Below are positions 1-5,033 of a stretch of 5,994 bases of DNA, one piece after another; positions within the stretch are counted from its first letter, which is position 1, and each line of letters opens with the position of its first letter. The position numbers and the translations under genes are program-made. The stretch spans positions 1 to 5,994 of the forward strand of contig CAMWLH010000142.1 of assembly GCA_947175045.1 (NCBI GenBank), written 5' to 3'. Below the pieces are notes generated by a model. It did not search any database. It worked only from the letters and a program-made list of their open reading frames with translations, and was not told the DNA's origin. Source of the stretch: an uncultured Clostridia bacterium (lineage in GTDB: Bacteria; Bacillota; Clostridia; Oscillospirales; Ruminococcaceae).

Positions 1-16
1 ATGTTAGTGATCCTCC
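1..16 (-). promoter_or_regulatory. Ribosome binding site and first two bases of a start codon at the window edge
   Basis: GGAGG (12-16) stands 9 nt before the minus-strand bases AT at positions 2 and 1. If the next base outside the window is G, this is an ATG start. Together with the promoter and hairpin just upstream it makes a complete gene front for a minus-strand gene whose body is not in view. Confidence 0.65.
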
Positions 17-34
17 AAAATTTTGATTTATAAG

Positions 35-56
35 CAGGCGAAAACGTACTCGCCCG
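35..56 (-). promoter_or_regulatory. Hairpin at the 5' end of the leftward transcript
   Basis: CGGGCGA (50-56) pairs with TCGCCTG (35-41): seven pairs, one of them G-U, with an 8-nt loop. It would start about 3 nt after the predicted transcription start. A 5'-terminal hairpin in this place often protects mRNA from decay; it lacks a U-tract and so is not a terminator. Confidence 0.5.
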
Positions 57-65
57 ATTAACAAT

Positions 66-94
66 ATTATAAACCATTCTGCCGATAATTTCAA
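66..94 (-). promoter_or_regulatory. Near-consensus sigma-A promoter for the next gene leftward
   Basis: On the minus strand, TTGAAA (89-94, five of six consensus bases), a 17-bp spacer and a perfect TATAAT (66-71). Transcription should begin near 59. This is the best promoter in the window and points to a gene starting at the left edge. Confidence 0.8.
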
Positions 95-162
95 TTGTAT
101 ATTTGCACAAATTTATTCGTAATTTCGCTGTTTTTTTGGCGCTTTTTACTTAATTAACTTTA

Positions 163-2832
163 TTACTTTCTTCGGAAATTGGGATTATCGTCGGGCTCAC
201 GCATTATCGCGTCAAACAAACGCTGTGTCTTGTTGCTCCTCGCGCGCTTGCGCTCCTTAAGCATAGCAAGCTCGGACTGCCCGTCGGTATCGGGCTGATT
301 TTCGGGGAAGAGATTGCGCTCCTCCGTCCAAATGCCCTTAGGCGCGTTCTCTGCGGTAATGGGAGCCTCCTCCCACTCGGGCGCGGGCTCGTCCTCGGCG
401 AACTCCACCGGCTCGCGCACCGCAGCTCTCGGTTTGTCGGGTTCGGGCGGAGCAGTCACAGCAGGCGCGGGCGCGGAAGGCTCCTCATCGCCGAAAGCAA
501 GCGGCTCCATATCGTCAAATATTCTGCTTGAGGTAAACCCGCTCATATCCGACTCCGACTGCTCCAGCACGTCAAAAATGCTGCCAACGTCTTTAAAAGG
601 GTCGGGGTCTGCGCTGAGCTGCGGAACAGGCGCGGAACGCGGCTGCTCTGTCTCGGGGCGTGTCGTCCTATCAAACTCGGGCGCGGGGTTTGCCGCGGCT
701 CCCGCCATCTTGCCGTATGCCGAGATAGCCGCCGCGTTCTTTCTTATAACCTTAGGAATGCTTGGTGCGGTACCACGCTTCGACTCCTGCGGAATATCCT
801 CGGACTTGTCCCGAAAATCGGGATATTTACTCTCGGGAAAATCATCTATATCCGCTTCGTTAAGCGGATCATAGGTATTATCGGCAGCGCTGCTCCCACC
901 CGTGAAATCGGGGAAACCGTAGTCCCTGAACTGCTCTGAATCCGCGTTATTAAGCGGTTTATGTGAGCTTTGCTCCGTCACGGCTCGGTCGGAAAAATCG
1001 GGAAAATCATAGCCGTCAGAAGGCTTTGAAGCCGCATGGTTAAGCGGTTTGTATGGCTCGCTCTCCGCCGCGCCGCCTGCCGAGAAATCGGGATAATTGT
1101 AGCTGGGCGAGACCTCTCGAGCCGCGCTGTTACGCGAATCCCGCGCAATATTCTCCCGCGCGCTCCTCTGTGAAAAATCGGGAAATTGGTATGCATCGGA
1201 AGCCCCCGAACCCGCACCGTTAAGCGAATTATCGGCATTCCGAAATGGTGTTTGCAAGGGAGCGGCTGTTGCAATCCCGCCTAATCCCGCTTGCGGAGCG
1301 GGTTTGCGCCTGTTATCATGCTGCGGAGCAGGGCTCTCCCCAAAGGGTAGGAAAGTATTGGCAGGCGGAGTATCTCCCCCGCGCTGCTCTCCTCCTCTGA
1401 TGATGTGCGCGATCGGTCCGCGCTCGTTCTTCTGCCGCTGAACTGTCGGCGAGGTGAAGAAACCCTCGCGCTTTGCGCGCTCCGCCTCGGTATCTTCCTG
1501 CGGCTTTTTGGGCTGCTCTATATCCTTGCGGAACACACGCTCGGGCACAAAAGGCTTTACGACCCTCTCACCCGTCTCCTGCAGCTTTTTCTTGGGAATC
1601 TCCTCAACGGGGTGGGAGCGCGACAGATCAAGCGTTTTGGAGTAGTTTATAAACGCATCCAAGTCCTCCGCGGGTATCTCGGCGTTCTCAACCTTGCGCC
1701 GCATTGATTCCAGATAGGCTTTCCACTTCTGATATTCCGACAAGCTCATGGTCTTATCCACCCTGCCGTACATCTCATCGGTTATCTCGCCGCACTTTTT
1801 CTCCAGCTCCGGCGGGAATTTCGGCTTGGGATTCTCGATCTCGTATATCTCCAGACACGTCTTACCGCCGGGATTTGTCAGCGAGCAGAAATCCTCCTTG
1901 TGCTCCGCGTCGCGCAGGAAGAACCTCCCGCAGCGCTTGCAGCGCGCAAGCCAGCCGCCGTGCTCTATCAGCGCGTCGATCTCAAGGTCTACCGCCGCCT
2001 TAAGTCCCAGTGGCATATACACCTTTTCAAGATTTTTCTCCATTTTGCTGTCGGTGATGTTGTAGCTGTCAAATTCGCCCTCAAGCCCAGCTTTCATATG
2101 CAGGAACGCATCCATAGCTATCTGATCGGACAGCTCGCCGTAGCCGTTGGAGTTGGAATAATCGTCACTGTAATCAAAATCTGCCAGCACATTTTTGACA
2201 ATATTTTTGGAAATGTTTGGAAACATATAGGGCGCGGTCGGCACTCTGCCAATGGAGAAAACCTTTGTTTCAGCCATATCCTCGATGCGGCAGCCGAGCT
2301 CCTTGGCCGTCACGCTGAAAATAAGGTCGAAGTAGTTTCTCCGTGCGGCAGCGTCCTCCGCGCTCTTTAAATTCTTTGAAAAAATAAAGCTGACCTTGTT
2401 TTTGGCGTAATCCTGTACTCTTACCAGGTTCAGACACTCATTTATAGCCTTGTTGTATCTGAACTCGCAAAGCCGCGTGAAAACCAGCTTCTCAAAGGGC
2501 GTTTTGCACCCTATAAACCTGTTCCACAGCGAGCCCGTCCCCACATTATCGCGGCGGCAGACATAATCTATCCAGCAGTCCAGCACTATTTTATCGTAGA
2601 TCGTCCGCATATGGTGCTCTACATAAATGTGGAGATTTTTAAGGGAGTTTCTGAGCTCCGTCACCCTGTCAACATCGAGCTCGCCGCTTTTCAGAGCCTC
2701 GTTGCACACCTCCGTTGCGTTCTCGACAAAATATGTCAGATCATACTCGCAGAAGGTAGTGAGCGTCTGGGGATAACGAAGCAGGAAAATCTCGTTAGAC
2801 GTCTTTCCGACAAGCCTTAAAACTCTTTCCAT
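163..2832 (-). CDS. 889-residue cytosolic protein: DUF6076-like zinc-ribbon region plus long repeat-bearing disordered tail
   Basis: Function unknown. It has no signal peptide or membrane span. Residues 1-400 look folded and mostly helical. They include a four-Cys motif, C298-x2-C301-x14-C316-x9-C326 with the core CKRCGRFF, which resembles the zinc ribbons of clostridial DUF6076 proteins (family recalled from memory, not searched). Residues about 400-889, over half the protein, are rich in Pro, Ala, Ser, Glu and Asp and are probably disordered. They hold five 30-residue repeats with YPDF or FPDF at 550, 580, 610, 640 and 670, and three later [IL]FD motifs (752, 771, 872). The C-terminus is basic. 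The ATG at 2830-2832 has GGAGGAAAGGAA upstream, starting right at the previous gene's stop, so translation may be coupled. It is the last gene of the operon. The four cysteines suggest metal binding; the tail suggests multivalent protein binding. Confidence 0.9.
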   Translation of the reverse strand: MERVLRLVGKTSNEIFLLRYPQTLTTFCEYDLTYFVENATEVCNEALKSGELDVDRVTELRNSLKNLHIYVEHHMRTIYDKIVLDCWIDYVCRRDNVGTGSLWNRFIGCKTPFEKLVFTRLCEFRYNKAINECLNLVRVQDYAKNKVSFIFSKNLKSAEDAAARRNYFDLIFSVTAKELGCRIEDMAETKVFSIGRVPTAPYMFPNISKNIVKNVLADFDYSDDYSNSNGYGELSDQIAMDAFLHMKAGLEGEFDSYNITDSKMEKNLEKVYMPLGLKAAVDLEIDALIEHGGWLARCKRCGRFFLRDAEHKEDFCSLTNPGGKTCLEIYEIENPKPKFPPELEKKCGEITDEMYGRVDKTMSLSEYQKWKAYLESMRRKVENAEIPAEDLDAFINYSKTLDLSRSHPVEEIPKKKLQETGERVVKPFVPERVFRKDIEQPKKPQEDTEAERAKREGFFTSPTVQRQKNERGPIAHIIRGGEQRGGDTPPANTFLPFGESPAPQHDNRRKPAPQAGLGGIATAAPLQTPFRNADNSLNGAGSGASDAYQFPDFSQRSARENIARDSRNSAAREVSPSYNYPDFSAGGAAESEPYKPLNHAASKPSDGYDFPDFSDRAVTEQSSHKPLNNADSEQFRDYGFPDFTGGSSAADNTYDPLNEADIDDFPESKYPDFRDKSEDIPQESKRGTAPSIPKVIRKNAAAISAYGKMAGAAANPAPEFDRTTRPETEQPRSAPVPQLSADPDPFKDVGSIFDVLEQSESDMSGFTSSRIFDDMEPLAFGDEEPSAPAPAVTAPPEPDKPRAAVREPVEFAEDEPAPEWEEAPITAENAPKGIWTEERNLFPENQPDTDGQSELAMLKERKRARSNKTQRLFDAIMREPDDNPNFRRK
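815..1226 (-). repeat. Five in-frame 90-bp repeats coding for 30-residue units
   Basis: The 8-mer aaatcggg (CCCGATTT on the coding strand, encoding Pro-Asp-Phe) recurs at 815, 905, 995, 1085 and 1175, exactly 90 bp apart. A second marker, (g/a)ttaagcg or the variant gttacgcg, recurs at 859, 949, 1039, 1129 and 1219 with the same period. In protein, the marker Asn falls at 538, 568, 598, 628 and 658 and the (F/Y)PDF motif at 550, 580, 610, 640 and 670. The remaining residues of each unit vary. Units 3-5 have the full PLN form; unit 2 has SRN and unit 1 SLN. The array ends with a shortened KYPDF copy. Confidence 0.95.
1855..1941 (-). other. Four-cysteine zinc-ribbon-like motif within the 889-residue protein
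   Basis: It encodes residues 298-326, with cysteines at 298, 301, 316 and 326. The order CxxC, an aromatic/basic turn, then two more Cys is that of a treble-clef or CGNR-like zinc site. The preceding helix (about 276-291) and following helix fit a compact module. Metal binding is inferred from the spacing only. Confidence 0.6.
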
Positions 2833-2853
2833 TCCAACGATTCCTTTCCTCCG

Positions 2854-3720
2854 CTACTCCGCCGTGGCGGCTTCCGCGGTCTTATCCTCTGCCTCGGAAG
2901 TCTCCTCGCTGCCCGAAGCCAGTCCCGTAAATATGGGGATACCGTCCTCCTCGGAGGTCTTTTTCACCGTCAGCGGATTCACTCTGATGCTGCCCTCAAC
3001 GTCCAGCACCTCCGCTTGAAGCCCGTCTATCTCCGACCTTGTCCAGAATATGGGATCGTCGGACTTCCCGCCGTAGCTCGCGGTATGAACGTGCATACTG
3101 CCGAAAACCTTCTTGCAAAGCCCGAACGGTATCTCAACGTCCTCGGCGGTCTCCTCGATATAATACTGGGCGGTGCGGCGGTCTCCCGGGCGGTCGACAT
3201 AGCGGACTATGCGGTAGTCTCCCGAGGGGGACAGCTTCTCGTAATCCGCGTCGCGCAGAGTCAGATCAAGCCCTGTAACGGTCATTTTACCCATAAAGAG
3301 ATTTATGGCGATGTATGCTACCACGCCGATAACATACATCAGCAGATAAAACGTTCCGAGCACGGTTTTAAGCGTTTCGTTGGCGGAGTTGATAAAAAAC
3401 ATGGCGATGACCACCGCCAGCGGCGGCAGAATTATATACCAGTTACCGAAGCCGAAAATGACGATCGCAAAAATTATCGGCGGCAGTATCATACAGTTTA
3501 TCATTGTTATGACCTGCTTGCGGCTCAAAATCATCAGTCCGAGCGCCGCGATATTTACAAAAAGATACAATACAAAAAGGGAGGTTGCGTTCTCGAACTC
3601 AAAATAATAGCCAAAGGTAAGCCAGGCGATCCACACCATAAGAGCGGTATATCCCCAGCAAACGACAGCTACGCCGCGTCTGAACCAAACGTTTTTGAAA
3701 AATGCGACCAATTTATCCAT
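2854..3720 (-). CDS. Membrane protein with five predicted spans and a C-terminal soluble domain
   Basis: 288 residues, no family recognised. Hydrophobic spans are visible at about 17-38, 46-65, 71-92, 94-112 and 119-142. Basic residues before the first span (K9, R14, R15) favour a cytoplasmic N-terminus. Five spans would then put the C-terminal domain (about 145-255) outside the cell. That domain has a SPSGDYRIVRYV stretch (164-175), similar in feel to beta-rich extracytoplasmic domains with an SPDGKY-type opening, and then an acidic Ser/Glu/Ala-rich end (256-288). The ATG at 3718-3720 has AGAAAGGG about 9 nt upstream (3730-3737). The gene sits between two operon partners with gaps of 30 and 21 bp. 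No transporter or enzyme motif is apparent; a structural or sensory partner of the neighbouring secreted protein is possible but inferred. Confidence 0.87.
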   Translation of the reverse strand: MDKLVAFFKNVWFRRGVAVVCWGYTALMVWIAWLTFGYYFEFENATSLFVLYLFVNIAALGLMILSRKQVITMINCMILPPIIFAIVIFGFGNWYIILPPLAVVIAMFFINSANETLKTVLGTFYLLMYVIGVVAYIAINLFMGKMTVTGLDLTLRDADYEKLSPSGDYRIVRYVDRPGDRRTAQYYIEETAEDVEIPFGLCKKVFGSMHVHTASYGGKSDDPIFWTRSEIDGLQAEVLDVEGSIRVNPLTVKKTSEEDGIPIFTGLASGSEETSEAEDKTAEAATAE

Positions 3721-3750
3721 GAAGCGATTCCCTTTCTGTAAAATAAGATA

Positions 3751-4626
3751 TTAGTAATATTTTTTCTTCTTGTAGATAAGATATCCAACGACAATACCCG
3801 CTACCACGACTGCCGCAACAGCGATAATGATGATAAATACCATCGCGGTAGACTTTTCGGAGTCGGGCGAGGTCATCATTTCCGCATAGTTGATGGAGGT
3901 AGACGCCGCAGCAGCAGTCTGTATGGACGTAACAGACGTTGCGGGCGTTGACTCGGGCGCGGACGTATCCGGCGCGGGAGTGCTGCTCGCCGCGGGCGCA
4001 GTGGTCTCTCCCGATTCCACGGGCTCTGTGCTCTCGGGCACGGAAGCATCCACAGTAGGGTCTAACACAACATCGGTCTTGCCGTCTGAAATTCTGAAAT
4101 TTCTTGCGGTAACTCTAACGGTGCCCTGACCGCCGGCGCCCCAGTTGGAACGGGTCTGGAACAGCAGCCTGTTAGGCTCGTTGGTCTTGAAATACTCATA
4201 AAAATGCGCGCCTGTTTCGGTTATGGTTATCCACTCGTTGTATTTCAATACGGTAAAATCCGAGGGATTTATCCACGTCCACTTGCTGTCAAAGCCGATG
4301 ATATAAGCGATAACGTTAGCGCCCTCCGTGTCCAGCCGCACGTCTATTGATACCGTAACGTCCGGGTCGTTCCAGAACTCGGGGTCTATATACTCGTTGA
4401 ACAGCACGGTTCTTACGGACATACCGGGGTCGGTCTCGCCGTCGCCGAGCTCCTTTTCAAGCATGATCTCAGTGCCGTTGATATCATAGGTATCCGCCTC
4501 GATACCGTCCTCCAGCGTGCTGTCGTCGAAGTTGTACACGAATTCGTTCGCATACGCGCTTACGCTAAGCACCGCCGCAGTCATTGCCGCGAGAGCGGCA
4601 GATACTATTCTTGTAAATTTTTTCAT
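3751..4626 (-). CDS. Secreted, C-terminally anchored protein with a probable beta-sandwich domain
   Basis: 291 residues, function unknown. Residues 1-26 form a classical signal peptide (MKK, hydrophobic core, Ala-Tyr-Ala before Asn27), predicting signal peptidase I cleavage. Residues about 28-182 alternate short hydrophobic strands with turns, are rich in Trp, Tyr and Phe, and end in a strand resembling VRVTARNFRI; this resembles jelly-roll carbohydrate-binding modules, but only by appearance. Residues about 186-258 are a Ser/Thr/Pro/Ala linker typical of exposed cell-wall-spanning stalks. Residues 261-285 form one hydrophobic span followed by KKKKYY, a stop-transfer signal. There is no LPXTG sortase motif. 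The predicted topology is therefore a sensor- or binding-like ectodomain outside and a very short tail inside. It is the first gene of the operon, and the next gene begins 30 bp after its stop. A sugar- or cell-wall-binding role is an inference. Confidence 0.87.
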   Translation of the reverse strand: MKKFTRIVSAALAAMTAAVLSVSAYANEFVYNFDDSTLEDGIEADTYDINGTEIMLEKELGDGETDPGMSVRTVLFNEYIDPEFWNDPDVTVSIDVRLDTEGANVIAYIIGFDSKWTWINPSDFTVLKYNEWITITETGAHFYEYFKTNEPNRLLFQTRSNWGAGGQGTVRVTARNFRISDGKTDVVLDPTVDASVPESTEPVESGETTAPAASSTPAPDTSAPESTPATSVTSIQTAAAASTSINYAEMMTSPDSEKSTAMVFIIIIAVAAVVVAGIVVGYLIYKKKKYY

Positions 4627-4632
4627 TCCTAT

Positions 4633-4638
4633 CCCTCC
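4633..4638 (-). promoter_or_regulatory. Ribosome binding site of the secreted protein gene
   Basis: GGAGGG lies 6 nt before the ATG at 4624-4626. It is a strong Shine-Dalgarno match and fixes this ATG as the start, which also gives a complete signal peptide. Confidence 0.85.
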
Positions 4639-4643
4639 GATTT

Positions 4644-4656
4644 TCGGTCAGACCGA
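4644..4656. promoter_or_regulatory. Perfect 13-bp palindrome just upstream of the operon's first ribosome binding site
   Basis: TCGGTC and GACCGA are perfect 6-bp arms around one central base. The site ends 5 bp from the GGAGGG ribosome binding site of the downstream gene. A dyad of this size and place could be an operator. With a loop of 3 nt (five paired bases) it could instead form a small hairpin affecting translation initiation. No regulator gene is visible nearby. Confidence 0.35.
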
Positions 4657-4691
4657 TCAAAAACATAAAATATATCAGCCCGTAAAAGCGT

Positions 4692-4719
4692 TAACTTAAG
4701 CTGTGATGCTTTTAAGTTA
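4692..4719 (-). repeat. Inverted repeat in the leader, 8-bp arms
   Basis: TAACTTAA and TTAAGTTA form a perfect 8-bp inverted repeat around 12 bases. An alternative folding pairs six outer and four inner bases (AAGC with GCTT) with a two-base bulge and a 6-nt loop. It is AT-rich and has no T-tract immediately after it on the minus strand, so it is not an evident terminator. It could be an RNA hairpin or a protein-binding site. Confidence 0.45.
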
Positions 4720-4757
4720 CGCCGACAAGGAGCAATTGATTTAAAAGAATTTCAAAA

Positions 4758-4802
4758 TTTTGCCTAACCGCGCTCCGTTTTGTTTAACCTCGCCAAACTC
4801 CG
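4758..4802 (-). repeat. Imperfect tandem direct repeat in the leader
   Basis: Two adjoining units share the minus-strand pattern CGGAG, GGTTA, CAAAA. One unit spans 4778-4802 (25 bp) and the other 4758-4777 (20 bp), differing mainly by a few bases missing in the middle. The second unit runs into the 10-bp palindrome CAAAATTTTG (4753-4762). They could be remnants of a duplication or part of an interspersed element. Confidence 0.5.
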
Positions 4803-4918
4803 CTATGCGCGCTCAGACGAAACCGCACAGCATATGCCATTAGGGCAAATGCGCGACTTCATACGGCATTATATTGTGATAACTTTTATACAAGCTAAAA
4901 TACAGATCATACATTTAT

Positions 4919-4947
4919 ATTGTATAACATATTCCCCAAAAATTCAA
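4919..4947 (-). promoter_or_regulatory. Predicted sigma-A promoter of the three-gene operon
   Basis: On the minus strand, TTGAAT (4942-4947, four of six consensus bases) is separated by exactly 17 bp from TACAAT (4919-4924, five of six). The spacing is ideal, and the site lies just beyond the ftsZ terminators and ahead of the next minus-strand genes. Transcription would start near 4912. A second TATAAT at 4868-4873 has no good -35 partner, and a TATATT at 4669-4674 is closer to the gene but also lacks one, so this pair is the best supported. Confidence 0.6.
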
Positions 4948-4957
4948 TACCTTTTTT

Positions 4958-4977
4958 AAAAAACTTGTCGTACAAGT
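4958..4977 (-). terminator. Second hairpin plus U-tract behind ftsZ
   Basis: ACTTGT and ACAAGT form a 6-bp stem with a 3-nt loop (4963-4977). On the minus strand the stem runs straight into six T residues. The stem is short and only moderately GC-rich, so alone it would be a modest terminator. Placed 8 nt beyond the first hairpin, it looks like a tandem back-up stop. Confidence 0.55.
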
Positions 4978-5015
4978 CAAACAAACGGAAATCCGAACAT
5001 TTGTCCGGATTTCCG
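4978..5015 (-). terminator. Rho-independent terminator of ftsZ
   Basis: An exact 10-bp inverted repeat (arms 4986-4995 and 5006-5015, CGGAAATCCG against CGGATTTCCG) starts 18 nt past the ftsZ stop codon. The inner bases can add a G-U, an A-U and a C-G pair, leaving a four-base loop. On the minus strand it is followed by the U-rich run TTTGTTTG. Position, stem strength and tail all fit a transcription terminator for ftsZ. Confidence 0.8.
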
Positions 5016-5033
5016 AAAAAAATCTCCGAAAAA

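Larger units (their letters stand above)
4627..4912 (-). promoter_or_regulatory. Long, hairpin-rich untranslated leader of the operon
   Basis: If the promoter above is used, about 285 nt of RNA precede the first gene. No convincing protein gene lies here. The best short frame starts at the ATG at 4912-4914, has 24 codons and lacks a ribosome binding site. Minus-strand structures include a 9-bp stem with one mismatch (arms 4844-4852 and 4830-4838, 5-nt loop), an 8-bp stem with one G-U pair (4824-4831 with 4802-4809), an 8-bp inverted repeat (4712-4719 with 4692-4699) and a 13-bp palindrome near the start codon. This is consistent with a cis-regulatory RNA or an inserted repeat element; I do not recognise a known riboswitch class. 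Confidence 0.4.

Noticed and set aside
314..874. Plus-strand open frame of 186 codons, Ser/Gly/Ala-rich
   Set aside because: It is the antisense of the low-complexity Pro/Ala/Glu tail of the large protein; such codon bias keeps the opposite strand free of stops.
815..1226. Regular 90-bp spacing resembling a CRISPR array
   Set aside because: The constant parts are only about 8 bp, the period is in frame with an 889-codon gene, and the variable parts resemble each other in protein. It is a coding repeat.
978..1274. Minus-strand open frame of 98 codons in another frame within the repeat region
   Set aside because: It stays open because the 90-bp repeats are a multiple of three, so one stop-free unit is repeated. 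It has no ribosome binding site and the main frame explains the region.
1900..2370. Plus-strand open frame of 156 codons
   Set aside because: It is antisense to the conserved zinc-ribbon-bearing part of the large protein, with no upstream ribosome binding site or promoter noted.
3016..3741. Plus-strand open frame of 241 codons opposite the membrane protein gene
   Set aside because: It lies antisense to a gene with clear membrane spans and a good ribosome binding site. Its translation is Gln/His/Lys-rich without domain character.
4669..4674. TATATT as a promoter -10 close to the secreted protein gene
   Set aside because: The hexamer 17 bp upstream reads AAGTTA, a poor -35 match. The pair at 4919-4947 is clearly better, though a minor start here cannot be excluded.
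4912..4986. Short 24-codon frame in the leader as a leader peptide gene
   Set aside because: The ATG at 4912-4914 reads leftward to a stop near 4840, has no Shine-Dalgarno sequence, and would begin almost at the predicted transcript start. There is no run of a single regulatory amino acid.
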